A stretch of 44,323 nucleotides of DNA from Anaerolineaceae bacterium UBA6073 (GTDB lineage Bacteria > Chloroflexota > Anaerolineae > Anaerolineales > Anaerolineaceae). Position 1 is the first letter of the stretch; each line of letters opens with the position of its first letter. This document shows positions 22,819-31,332 of this stretch, piece after piece. The position numbers and the translations under genes were made by a program. The notes under the pieces were generated by a model. That model saw only the letters and a program-made list of their open reading frames with translations. It made no database searches and had not been told where the DNA came from. The stretch covers positions 1 to 44,323 of the forward strand of contig DIXT01000013.1 in assembly GCA_002436085.1 (NCBI GenBank), in the 5' to 3' direction.

Positions 22819-24270
22819 ATGGCTAACCCCAGATATTTTGGCACAGACGGCATCCGCGGACTGGCGGGCACCCCGCCCATGTCAGAGGAATTTGTGCGCT
22901 CGCTCGGAGCAGCAGCCGCGCGCGTTTTGGGCGGCGAAAAACAGCGCGCCCCCCTGTTCCTCATCGGACGTGATACGCGCCTTTCCGGACCCGGCTTGCA
23001 AACTGCGCTGACCGAGGGCTTACTGGCGAGAGGCGCGCAGGTGATAGATTTGGGCGTGCTGCCCACACCGGGCATCGCCTTTCTGACACGCAAGCTTGGC
23101 GCGGACGCCGGCGTAGTCATCTCCGCTTCCCACAACCCTGCTCCTGAGAACGGCATCAAGTTCCTGAACGCGCAGGGCATGAAGCTGCCGGAAGAGGTCG
23201 AACTTGCCATTGAAGCGCTGCTGGAGCCTGCCGGGCGCGGCAGCAGCTCCGGGGTGAAGAACGGCGAGCTTCTGCGCGAAATTTACCTAAAGGACCTGCA
23301 GGACAGTCAGCCCGGGCTGGACCTGAGCGGCAAGACCCTGCTGCTGGACTGCGCCAACGGCGCGGCTTTTGACCTGGCTCCTGAGCTCTTCCGGCGCTTG
23401 GGAGCGAACGTGATCGCGCTGAACACCGCCCCGGATGGACTGAATATCAACGCGCAGGCCGGTTCGGAGCATCTGCGCGCGGACCCGGCGATTTTTGGCA
23501 GCCTGACGCGCGAATACGGCGCCGACCTGGGGATGGCTTTTGACGGCGACGCAGACCGTGTGATACTCACTGACGAAAACGGGCGCATGGTGGATGGCGA
23601 CCATATGCTTGCCATTCTGGCGGACTTTTTCCTGGAGCGCGGCGAGCTGTTGGGCGGAACGTTGGTGACCACCACGATGGCAAACGGCGCGCTGACGAGT
23701 TACTGCAAGCAAAAGGGCATTCACTTGATCGAGACGCCGGTGGGTGATAAGTATATTACCGACGAACTCCTGCGCCTGAGCCGCGCCGAAGAAGCCCAGG
23801 GAAAGATCGGCTTGGGCGGCGAACAATCTGGGCATATCATCCTGCTGGATGAGAGCCACCGCACTGGCGACGGCATCCGTACCGCGCTTTTTATGCTGCG
23901 CGTGCTGGCTGAAAATGGTGGGCAGCCGCTCTCTGCGCTCACCGGTCAAATCGGCAAATTTCCGCAGTTGATTGCCTCGTGCAATGTGGATAGCAAGCCT
24001 GAACTGACTGAGATCCCGGCGCTCAACGCGCTTCTGGAGGAAGTTCGTCAGGAACTGCCCGGTCTGGTGCGCCTGAACCTGCGCTACTCCGGCACGGAGC
24101 CCAAATGTCGGCTGATGTTGGAGACCGATACGCGCCACACGCCTGCCGAAGTCGCACGGCAGGCCTGGCGGGTTTGCGAGCTTGTCCAGCGCGAGATCGG
24201 CACCCCTGTCGGCGCGAAAATTGAAGTTCTGAACGTTTCGGACGGCGGTTTGATGCCGCGGTCGGAGTGA
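22819..24270 (+). CDS. glmM: Phosphoglucosamine mutase
   Basis: The start at 22819 (MANPRYFGTDGIRGLAGTPP) is chosen because family homology begins there. The enzyme converts glucosamine-6-phosphate to glucosamine-1-phosphate, feeding UDP-GlcNAc for peptidoglycan. The 483-residue protein has all alpha-D-phosphohexomutase signatures: FGTDGIRG, active-site Ser104 in VISASHNPAPENGIK, the metal-binding loop FDGDADRVI, the sugar-binding GGEQSGHI and the phosphate-binding RYSGTEPKCRLM. It is followed 22 bases later by a second, larger phosphohexomutase. Confidence 0.95.
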   Translation: MANPRYFGTDGIRGLAGTPPMSEEFVRSLGAAAARVLGGEKQRAPLFLIGRDTRLSGPGLQTALTEGLLARGAQVIDLGVLPTPGIAFLTRKLGADAGVVISASHNPAPENGIKFLNAQGMKLPEEVELAIEALLEPAGRGSSSGVKNGELLREIYLKDLQDSQPGLDLSGKTLLLDCANGAAFDLAPELFRRLGANVIALNTAPDGLNINAQAGSEHLRADPAIFGSLTREYGADLGMAFDGDADRVILTDENGRMVDGDHMLAILADFFLERGELLGGTLVTTTMANGALTSYCKQKGIHLIETPVGDKYITDELLRLSRAEEAQGKIGLGGEQSGHIILLDESHRTGDGIRTALFMLRVLAENGGQPLSALTGQIGKFPQLIASCNVDSKPELTEIPALNALLEEVRQELPGLVRLNLRYSGTEPKCRLMLETDTRHTPAEVARQAWRVCELVQREIGTPVGAKIEVLNVSDGGLMPRSE

Positions 24271-24292
24271 TATTCCCAATGAGGAGACCTGT

Positions 24293-26839
24293 ATGACCCA
24301 AAACCTGGATTTCAGCTTCAGCGCGGATTTGGCGCCGCGCTTTAACCGCCTCAACCGCGCTGTTCTCAGCGCGGAAAAAGCCGAGGAATGGCAGCCTGCG
24401 ATTGCGGAAATGACCCGCTTTTTACTGGAGGTGGAGGAATTTGTGCGGCGACGTGCTGACCTGCTCGCAGAAGACTTGCCGACCTCCTCGCGCGTGCTCA
24501 GTCTGCTGCTGACCCTGGCAGCTACCGGCACGCAAGGCCGCCTGGAGCTATTCCAGCCCAAAGACGAACAAACCCGGGAATACCGCCGGCAGCTGGATGA
24601 AGATTACCTGCCATCCAGTGCGGAAATGCGCCGGCATGCCATCCGGATTGCTAAAGCTTATTTGAATGCCCCTGTTTTTGCCAGCCTGCGGGAAGACATC
24701 CGCGTGGAAATCCTGCCGCTGCTGGACAGCCTGGATGAGGCGCGGGACCCGGACCGCTTTATGACCTACAGAGTCGTTCAGATTGGCAACATCTACGAAC
24801 GTTTATTCGCGCTGCGGGTGCGCACCAGTGAGCCCTTGCTGGTGGGTACGCGCACGCACGCCGGCTTGCTGCGGGAAATCTACGACCGCAAGTACCTGCG
24901 CTTCGGCACTTCGGGCGTGCGCGGGCGCTGGCAGAATGATTTCACTGAAACGCGCGCACGCCAGGTGGTGCAGGCCATCTGCGATTTCATGAACAACCGC
25001 AACGTGCCCGCCTTTGTTGGCGCGGAAAATCTGGCTGGCAAGCGGGTGGTCATCGGGTACGATACCCGCCGGAATGCTGACGTTGTCACGCGCTGGGCGG
25101 CGGAAACCTGCCTGGCCAACGGCTTTCGGGTGGACCTTGGGAATCGGGATGTGCCTACTCCCGCGCTGGCTTTTTACGAGACTGATGTGCTGCCCCCCGA
25201 AGAGGTGGCCGGTCTGATTATCGCTACCGCCAGCCACAACCCGCCCGAATGGCAGGGTATCAAGTTCAACCCCCGCCTGGGTTATCCGGCGCCTACCAAC
25301 GTGACGGACTTTATCGCCTTCCGCATCAACGAGCTCCAGTTGGAGGACCAGGGCGGCGGCGCGGCGGAACTGGAAAGCGCGGAAGCGCACGGGCTTGTGA
25401 CCGGCTTTGACCCGCTGGACCAGTATGTGCGCTGGATTAAGAACAACGGCAACGGAAACCAGCGCATCCCGATTGACTTTGACCGCATCCGGCGCTTCTT
25501 TGCCGATAAGCACGTGGTCGTGGATGAGATGCACGGCTGCGGGCGCGGATACCTGACGCGCCTGCTGGGCGAAGCCGGCGTGCGCCACACCGTTTTGCAC
25601 GCGGAAGTGGACCCGGAGCTGGGCGGACAGGACTATGCCAACCCGGAAGAACCATTCAACTTCCTGCTCAAGCAGACTGTGGCTGAAAGCGGCGCGCACC
25701 TGGGCATGGGCATGGATACCGACGCCGACCGATACGGCATTGTGGACAAGGGCGGCGTCTACTTCCGCCCCAATCAAATCCTGACCATGCTGGTACGTTA
25801 CCTGGGCGTGGACCGCGGACTGACCGGGCGCGTGATTGCCACGCAGACCGGCTCACCCCTGATTGAACCGCTGGCAGGCATGATCCCGGGGAATGAGGAT
25901 AACCAACCCGCCGCGGGCGCGCTGCCCGGGTATGTGGGTCAGCGCATTTACAAATGCCGCGTGGGGGATATTGCCAGCCGGGCGCTGAAATACGCGTTTA
26001 TGGTGCCGGTGGGTATCAAGTACATTGAAGAAATCCGGCGCATGGACGACCGTTACAATACGCTGAAGGTACTGCCGGAGAACTGGCGCGACCGCATCCT
26101 GATTGGCGGCGAGGAATCCTCCGGGCTGACCTCGCGCGGGCACGTGACCGATAAGGACGGCCCCTGGGCTAACATTCTGATTATGGATATGCTGGCATAC
26201 TACGGCACTCGCGCGGAAAATCCGCTGTGCACGCTGAAAGAACTGTGGGAAGACACGGTGCGAATGCCCGGCTTATGGGAGACCTACGGGACTTCCACGG
26301 ACCCGACTTCGCACGCGGGCAGGGCGGACGTGGACGCACCGCTGGAGGCCAAAGAAGGCTTCATCAATTATTACCTGGACCTGGCGCTGCGCGAGGATCC
26401 GCAAAACCTGCGCCTGGCGGGCTTGAAAATCACGTACCTGGGCGGAATCCGCTACGAGCTGGTGGAAATGCAGTTGGCGGATGAGCACGGCGGCGACCAT
26501 CATTACCTGCGCGTACGCGCCTCCGGGACGGAACCGATCAACCGCATCTACATCGAGTCCAGCAGCCGGGAAACCGGGCAGGCAATGATGCGCGAAGCCC
26601 TGCAGCGGCTTGAGCTGGTTACCATGGACTGCCTGAAGAACGCGCATTCCCCCTGGCATCTGGTGGACATGCTCACCCAGACCTCGCTTAGCCCGGAACT
26701 CCTGGCGCTCGTCCAACAGACCATCAGCAGCCGCGGATGGCAAACAAGCGATGTGCTTGAGAAAATTGCGCGCTTGAGCGCGACCCTGGAAAAACGCAAC
26801 CGCAAGGTCATCGGTCAGTGGCGGCAGGCGCTTAAATGA
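24293..26839 (+). CDS. Large alpha-D-phosphohexomutase with extra N-terminal domain
   Basis: The 848-residue protein has a helical N-terminal extension of about 200 residues not found in typical ~450-550-residue phosphohexomutases. The four-domain core follows: LRFGTSGVRGRW (about residue 202), active-site Ser314 in ATASHNPPEWQGIKF, the metal loop GMDTDADRYGIVD, GGEESSGLTSRGH and the phosphate loop RASGTEPINRIYIES. It probably acts as phosphoglucomutase or phosphomannomutase; the sugar cannot be told from the motifs. A helical tail of about 90 residues ends the protein. GAGGAG lies before the ATG. Together with glmM it forms a sugar-phosphate pair. Confidence 0.9.
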   Translation: MTQNLDFSFSADLAPRFNRLNRAVLSAEKAEEWQPAIAEMTRFLLEVEEFVRRRADLLAEDLPTSSRVLSLLLTLAATGTQGRLELFQPKDEQTREYRRQLDEDYLPSSAEMRRHAIRIAKAYLNAPVFASLREDIRVEILPLLDSLDEARDPDRFMTYRVVQIGNIYERLFALRVRTSEPLLVGTRTHAGLLREIYDRKYLRFGTSGVRGRWQNDFTETRARQVVQAICDFMNNRNVPAFVGAENLAGKRVVIGYDTRRNADVVTRWAAETCLANGFRVDLGNRDVPTPALAFYETDVLPPEEVAGLIIATASHNPPEWQGIKFNPRLGYPAPTNVTDFIAFRINELQLEDQGGGAAELESAEAHGLVTGFDPLDQYVRWIKNNGNGNQRIPIDFDRIRRFFADKHVVVDEMHGCGRGYLTRLLGEAGVRHTVLHAEVDPELGGQDYANPEEPFNFLLKQTVAESGAHLGMGMDTDADRYGIVDKGGVYFRPNQILTMLVRYLGVDRGLTGRVIATQTGSPLIEPLAGMIPGNEDNQPAAGALPGYVGQRIYKCRVGDIASRALKYAFMVPVGIKYIEEIRRMDDRYNTLKVLPENWRDRILIGGEESSGLTSRGHVTDKDGPWANILIMDMLAYYGTRAENPLCTLKELWEDTVRMPGLWETYGTSTDPTSHAGRADVDAPLEAKEGFINYYLDLALREDPQNLRLAGLKITYLGGIRYELVEMQLADEHGGDHHYLRVRASGTEPINRIYIESSSRETGQAMMREALQRLELVTMDCLKNAHSPWHLVDMLTQTSLSPELLALVQQTISSRGWQTSDVLEKIARLSATLEKRNRKVIGQWRQALK

Positions 26840-26875
26840 AAGTTGGCGTGCCTTTACGGAGCCTATCAATCGTAG

Positions 26876-27016
26876 ATGCTGTGTATTAACGTTGGCTGGG
26901 CAAAGAAACCATTGCTTGATAAAGGCTTTCTTTCCGCGTCCGCGCCGAAGGGCACCTGGGAGATTACACCTGAAGGCCGGCGAGCTCTGGTAGAATCGAA
27001 GCAGATTTCCGAATGA
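26876..27016 (+). pseudogene. Small remnant resembling the N-terminal winged helix of Mrr-type restriction enzymes
   Basis: A 46-codon open frame from ATG to TGA encodes GWAKKPLLDKGFLSASAPKG and TWEITPEGRRALVES. This looks like the Mrr_N (winged-helix) pattern, where a trans-acting helix is followed by a GxWxITxxG beta wing. The nuclease domain is missing and the sequence ends at a stop, followed by a minus-strand lipoprotein gene. I read it as the leftover of a deleted gene. The long minus-strand frame across this area is a shadow of the mutase gene. Confidence 0.4.
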
Positions 27017-27100
27017 ATTCAGGGTAAGTCTTTGGCAACTTGGGAGGGATGTATGGGACAGGTAATCGGTCGGTTGAGGGAAGCGGAAGCCACCTGGCAA

Positions 27101-27970
27101 TCATGTACCTTCGCATAGCGGCTGATTTGTGGATTGAATTCGATAAATCGAGTCAGCCAGGTAATCGATCCAACTATTGACAACTCCGCTATGTGCACTC
27201 ACTACTGTGATCAATACGGAACAACCTTCTGGAAGAGTTGTTAGCGTGGCAATTTCGTTCCCATAATTTTTACTTTTGTAATAAAAAGGTTGTTGGTCTA
27301 CCAGAATTCTTTTCCAGTTCCCGCGCTCATTATTTGTGACAATTTGTTGATAATCATATGGTAATAATTGTGGGTCGCGCGTTGCGAACATTCGAATGTA
27401 ACTGTCTTCAGATGTAGAGAAATCATAATAGATGAACCTTGAGGCAATGTTCACGCCAGTAATGGCTTGCTCGGAATACCGAATCCCCTTAAAAACATAA
27501 CTTTCATTACCTATTGAAACGTCTGTTGACATCAATAAATCATCAAGAATTGGATCTAACCATTCAACCTCAGGGTTTGACCTGGCCGTTGCAGCTTCGT
27601 CAAGAATTCTTATTCTTTCCATCTCAGCTTCATTAATGGCTTGTTGAGTAGCAATAATGGATTCTTGGAAAGTTGCCGTAGAGTCAAGAACAGTTTGTGT
27701 ATTGGCAAGCCCAGTCGCTCTGAAATCGTACATTTCCTGAGTGTTGGCGAGCATAGCGTTGAATGCCTCTTGGGTTTTTACCATATAGGTAGAAAAATCA
27801 GTCGCTTGTTGCGCTATCTCTGTGGAAAACGCAGATTGTCTAGCCGCAAGCTCTGCTTGATCGGTAATTACAGCTGTTTGCGTGATGGCAAGTTTTATGG
27901 TTTCTTGTTTTAAGTTACACGATGTGAGGAGAACACATGAAAGAACCAGGACTAAAAAGTTTTTTTTCAT
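27101..27970 (-). CDS. Lipoprotein of unknown function with coiled-coil-like region
   Basis: The start at 27970 (MKKNFLVLVLSCVLLTSC) has GGGAGGG upstream and begins the lipoprotein signal, Cys at about residue 18; the frame is open 12 codons further. Length is 289 residues. About residues 20-120 are rich in Ala, Gln, Thr and Glu with heptad-like spacing, suggesting a coiled coil or long helix. The C-terminal half (about 135-285) looks like a globular domain with aromatic-rich strands. AT content is higher than in the neighbouring mutase and glmM genes, in line with an accessory gene. No known family recognised. Confidence 0.75.
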   Translation of the reverse strand: MKKNFLVLVLSCVLLTSCNLKQETIKLAITQTAVITDQAELAARQSAFSTEIAQQATDFSTYMVKTQEAFNAMLANTQEMYDFRATGLANTQTVLDSTATFQESIIATQQAINEAEMERIRILDEAATARSNPEVEWLDPILDDLLMSTDVSIGNESYVFKGIRYSEQAITGVNIASRFIYYDFSTSEDSYIRMFATRDPQLLPYDYQQIVTNNERGNWKRILVDQQPFYYKSKNYGNEIATLTTLPEGCSVLITVVSAHSGVVNSWIDYLADSIYRIQSTNQPLCEGT

Positions 27971-28358
27971 AGAGCCCTCCCGCGATACTTGAATTTCGAA
28001 ATGCATTGCTAATTTGCCCTTATCTTAGTTTACTGCTTAACCGATAAATAGCAAATCCTAAAAAGAGTATTGGCGTTATTGTCGATTCATTGGTACCTAT
28101 CCAGAAGAAAAGCCTGTTTGGAACATCAATTTGAGATAAATTTTTCCTATTGCCAAGTCACTGGAAAGCGTTGTTTTACTTAAGCCAATTCATCATTTTC
28201 TGTAGCTATGATATAAATGGTTATCTTGATTGACTTGGATTGGTCCGTCAGGTAAGGTCTAAAGATTTCTACTCGTCAGCATTGGTAAACTGTTGGCATT
28301 TCGTCAAAAGTTGTGGGAATTTGTTGTTATGAATTTGAAAATTCGGAAGGGTGTTTCC
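27971..28358. other. Intergenic region without visible gene
   Basis: This AT-rich stretch separates two divergent lipoprotein genes. I see no tRNA, no clear open reading frame and no strong hairpin. It probably contains both promoters, but no convincing -35/-10 pair stands out. Confidence 0.5.
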
Positions 28359-28943
28359 ATGAAAAAAGCAATCCCATTAATACTGTTCTTGGTTTTCATG
28401 TCCGGATGCGTTCCTTCCGAGGTTCAGCTTCAAACAGCGCTGGCTCGCACGTTAACTGCAATGCCCACCGAAACCCCTGTCCCAACTAACACAGCAACAC
28501 CTACCCTGACCCCTACGCCAACACAGACACCCACTCCTATTCCAACTCCGACTCCGACAAGCGAGATTACTTCGATAGAAGCGGTGATCAAGTTATTTAC
28601 AGATGCGAATCTACCCTTAACCGAGATTACTTATCTAACCGAAGAGACTGATGCGAATGAACTGATCGGAAGGCCAAATCAGTACATCGCGAAAGTCATC
28701 TGGCGGGATGAAAGAATTAAAGGTCAAACGAATCCTGGGGTTCAAGCAGGCGGCTCAATTGAAATGTTTTTAAACTCCGCAAACATGGAAACGAGAAAAG
28801 CGTATCTTGATACGGTGACCCAAGCTTTCTCGATATTTGTTGAATACTCATATGGTAATGGAATTTTCTTACTGAGACTATCTCACTCACTTACACCGAC
28901 TCAAGCTCAGGAATATGAAAGCCTGTTTATGAGTTTTCCCTAG
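28359..28943 (+). CDS. Lipoprotein with Pro/Thr linker, unknown function
   Basis: The preferred start at 28359 (MKKAIPLILFLVFMSGC) has GGAAGGG just upstream; the longer frame from 28293 lacks this. The protein has 194 residues: a lipobox (FMSGC, Cys at about 17), a Pro/Thr repeat linker of about 30 residues, and a domain of about 130 residues (about 65-194). The linker type is common in exported Chloroflexota proteins. The domain is AT-rich in coding and not recognised. It is divergent to the other lipoprotein gene at 27101-27970. Confidence 0.75.
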   Translation: MKKAIPLILFLVFMSGCVPSEVQLQTALARTLTAMPTETPVPTNTATPTLTPTPTQTPTPIPTPTPTSEITSIEAVIKLFTDANLPLTEITYLTEETDANELIGRPNQYIAKVIWRDERIKGQTNPGVQAGGSIEMFLNSANMETRKAYLDTVTQAFSIFVEYSYGNGIFLLRLSHSLTPTQAQEYESLFMSFP

Positions 28944-29030
28944 TTAGGTCATCGCGCTTGGCTTGATGGGAAGATCAATGAGGGTAGAACATCTCGATTT
29001 GTATATCCCATGATGGCTCTAGTATTCTCT

Positions 29031-29940
29031 CCGATCGCGCCGGTGTCCCCACCGTGCGCGGCATTTGACCGCAGGTCTCCTTTTTTGCTCCGGGCTGTAG
29101 GTTGGGTGCAGCGACGCAGGAGCGAAACCCAACAACTTTACCCAAAATTCCGCACGAACACGCCAACAAAATTCTGTTGGGTTGCGCTCCGATTGGTTAC
29201 CTGCAAATAAAAGCCCGTTGCCGCTCCATCCAAGCTACCAGTGTGTTCTCGCCGGTGTCCCCACCGTGCGCGGTATTTGACCATAGGTCTCCTTTTTTGC
29301 TCCAGCCTGTAGGTTGGGTGCAGCGAGGCAGGAGCGAAACCCAACAACTTTACCCAAAATTCCGCACGAATACGCCAACAAAATTCTGTTGGGTTGCGCT
29401 CCGATTGGTTACCTGCAAATAAAAGCCCGTTGCCGCTCCACCCAACCTACCAGTGTGTTCGCGCCGGTGTCCCCACCGTGCGCGGCATTTGACCGCAGGT
29501 CTCCATTTTTCCGGCCTGTAGGTTGGGTGCAGCGACGCAGGAGCGAAACCCAACAACTTTACCCAAAATTCCGCACGAACACGCCAACAAAATTCTGTTG
29601 GGTTGCGCTCCGATTGGTTACCTGCAAATAAAAGCCCGTTGACGCTCCACCCAACCTACCAATGTGTTCTCGCCGGTATCCCCAGCGTGCGCGGCATTCG
29701 ACCATAGGTCTCCAGTCCGCATACAGTCGTAGGTTGGGTGCAGCGACGCAGGAGCGAAACCCAACAACTTTACCCAAAATTCCGCACGAAAACGCCAACA
29801 AAATTCTGTTGGGTTGCGCTCCGATTGGTTACTTGCAAATAAAGCCCGTTGTCGCTCCACCCAACCTACCAATGTGTTCTCGCCGGTGTCCCCAGCGTGC
29901 GCGGCATTTGACCACAGGTCTCCAGTCCGCATACAGATTG
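29031..29940. repeat. Four ~210-bp units with nested inverted repeats, plus partial fifth unit
   Basis: GTAGGTTGGG starts each palindromic core at 29097, 29309, 29518 and 29729 (spacing 212, 209, 211). Each core is about 142 bases with an outer inverted pair (GTAGGTTGGGTG and CACCCAACCTAC) and an inner pair (GGAGCGAAACCCAACA and TGTTGGGTTGCGCTCC, one mismatch). Cores are joined by a conserved ~70-base spacer containing CGCCGGTGTCCCC; a fifth spacer copy (29881-29937) ends the array. Several 60-105-codon open frames inside are repeat artefacts. No gene is visible between 28944 and 30228. Confidence 0.92.
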
Positions 29941-29946
29941 GACGGA

Positions 29947-30012
29947 GGGGCGTAGCATCCTTGATCGACGCACTATAATATGAATGGTTTGTAGTTTGGG
30001 ATGCTTCGCCCC
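29947..30012. repeat. Single inverted repeat next to the 210-bp array
   Basis: GGGGCGTAGCATCC (29947-29960) and GGATGCTTCGCCCC (29999-30012) are inverted with one mismatch around a 38-base AT-rich loop. A related single arm occurs at about 18020-18031. Confidence 0.75.
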
Positions 30013-30103
30013 TACCAAAAATACTTTGTTCTCGCCGATGTTCCCAGCAACGCGATCGAAACTTATTGTGTTAACGTTGGCTTCCGTAAAGAATAATGCG
30101 TGC

Positions 30104-30109
30104 TATAAT
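30104..30109 (+). promoter_or_regulatory. -10 box upstream of the DegV gene
   Basis: TATAAT lies 119 bases before the DegV start codon, giving a leader of about 110 bases. The -35 is weak. Confidence 0.45.
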
Positions 30110-30228
30110 ACTTTTGTTAAATCAAATCCAACATCTCCGTTAACCCTGATAGCATATTTTCGTAAAAAGTTTCGGCGAAAATGCTCGCAGATAACGGATT
30201 TTGTCTGACACTAGAAAAAGAGGAAAAT

Positions 30229-31089
30229 ATGAAAATTGTTACCGACAGCGGCTGCGACCTGACCAAAGAGCAGTGCCTGAAATTAGGGGTAACCATGCTG
30301 CCTTTGAAGGTTCAGCTGGGCGAAAAGACTTATCTCAGTGGTGTAGATTTAACTTCCGAGGAGTTCTACGACCTGCTGGACCAAACTGAGCAAATGCCGC
30401 TCACATCCACGCCTTCTGTGGGGGAATTCGCCGATACTTATCGAAAATTGGCTGAAACCGACCCCGAAATACTCTCTATTCACATCTCCTCTGGCTTAAG
30501 CGGCACATATAATGCTGCCGAAGTAGCTGCCCAACAGGTGGATGCTTCCATTACAGTCCTCGACACGCTCACACTATCTGCCGGCACAGGCTGGCAGGTG
30601 GAAGCCGCCGCGCGGGCAGTAAAAGCAGGATGGGGAAAAGCGAAAATACTGGAGATGCTCAAGCAGATCCAAGCCGCAAGCGACACGTATTTTACCCTTC
30701 CGGATCTGAAGTACCTGATTGCTGGCGGACGCATCAGCCACCTGAAAGGTCTGCTTGCCTCTCTGCTCGGCATCAAACCGATTATCCAGGTCAATAAGAC
30801 CGACGGCAAGTACTATGATATCGGCAAGAAACGTTCCTTCCTGAAGGCTATCCAGGAAATTCCGGAGCTGATTCTGAAAAAGTACGGCGAAGGTGCCGCG
30901 TTTCGCACCCAGATTGTGCATGCCTCCAACCCGGAAGGCGGCGAAATGCTGCGCGACGCCATGAACAAAGTATTTCGCTGCGAATGGGTGGCAGACGGCT
31001 TGCTTGGACCAGCTTTGGGCGCCCATACCGGCAGAGGCATGATCGGTCTAGTACACGCGCCGTTGGCGGAATTCCCGCAGCTGCCCTGA
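30229..31089 (+). CDS. DegV family fatty-acid-binding protein
   Basis: The start at 30229 has AGAGGA upstream; the frame opens earlier but homology begins at MKIVTDSGCDL. The 286-residue protein shows the DegV pattern: IVTDSGCDLTKEQ, VTMLPLKV, LTSTPSVGEFADTY, ILSIHISSGLSGTYNAA, ITVLDTLTLSAGTGWQVEAA and LKYLIAGGRISHLKGLLASLLGIKPII, which forms the lipid-binding site. DegV/FakB-like proteins bind fatty acids and may present them to a kinase. No fakA-like gene is adjacent. A strong terminator follows 32 bases after the stop codon, so it is likely a single-gene unit. Confidence 0.94.
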   Translation: MKIVTDSGCDLTKEQCLKLGVTMLPLKVQLGEKTYLSGVDLTSEEFYDLLDQTEQMPLTSTPSVGEFADTYRKLAETDPEILSIHISSGLSGTYNAAEVAAQQVDASITVLDTLTLSAGTGWQVEAAARAVKAGWGKAKILEMLKQIQAASDTYFTLPDLKYLIAGGRISHLKGLLASLLGIKPIIQVNKTDGKYYDIGKKRSFLKAIQEIPELILKKYGEGAAFRTQIVHASNPEGGEMLRDAMNKVFRCEWVADGLLGPALGAHTGRGMIGLVHAPLAEFPQLP

Positions 31090-31121
31090 GTCCTTTAATT
31101 CCAAACCTGAAAATCAAGAAG

Positions 31122-31149
31122 ACACCGCGGATTTCAGCGGTGTTTTTTT
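31122..31149 (+). terminator. Rho-independent terminator of the DegV gene
   Basis: ACACCGC (31122-31128) pairs with GCGGTGT (31137-31143), followed by a run of T to 31149. Confidence 0.9.
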
Positions 31150-31193
31150 GCTTAAAGCTGAATAGATAAAGCCGCATGCAACTTTTGCGCAAG

Positions 31194-31224
31194 TTGTTGT
31201 ATTTATGAATCCGCGCTGTATACT
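31194..31224 (+). promoter_or_regulatory. Possible promoter of the solute-binding protein gene
   Basis: TTGTTG (31194-31199) and TATACT (31219-31224) are 19 bases apart, a long but acceptable spacing. The gene start lies 108 bases further on with AAGGAGG as ribosome binding site. Confidence 0.45.
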
Positions 31225-31332
31225 ATAAATAGTTCAAGCCTTCTCAAAAGCTTGATTTCTGTCCAACTCGGCACCGGCCGCGTAATTCAATTCAACATCA
31301 AACCAGCATTCCTTTCTGGAAAGGAGGACGCA

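Noticed and set aside
26273..27100. Long minus-strand frame at the end of the large mutase
   Set aside because: It overlaps a well-supported gene and shows no family signature; the part beyond the mutase contains the Mrr_N-like remnant on the other strand.
29010..29955. Several reading frames of 65-106 codons on both strands
   Set aside because: They repeat with the 210-bp units and are explained fully by the nested palindromic repeats.
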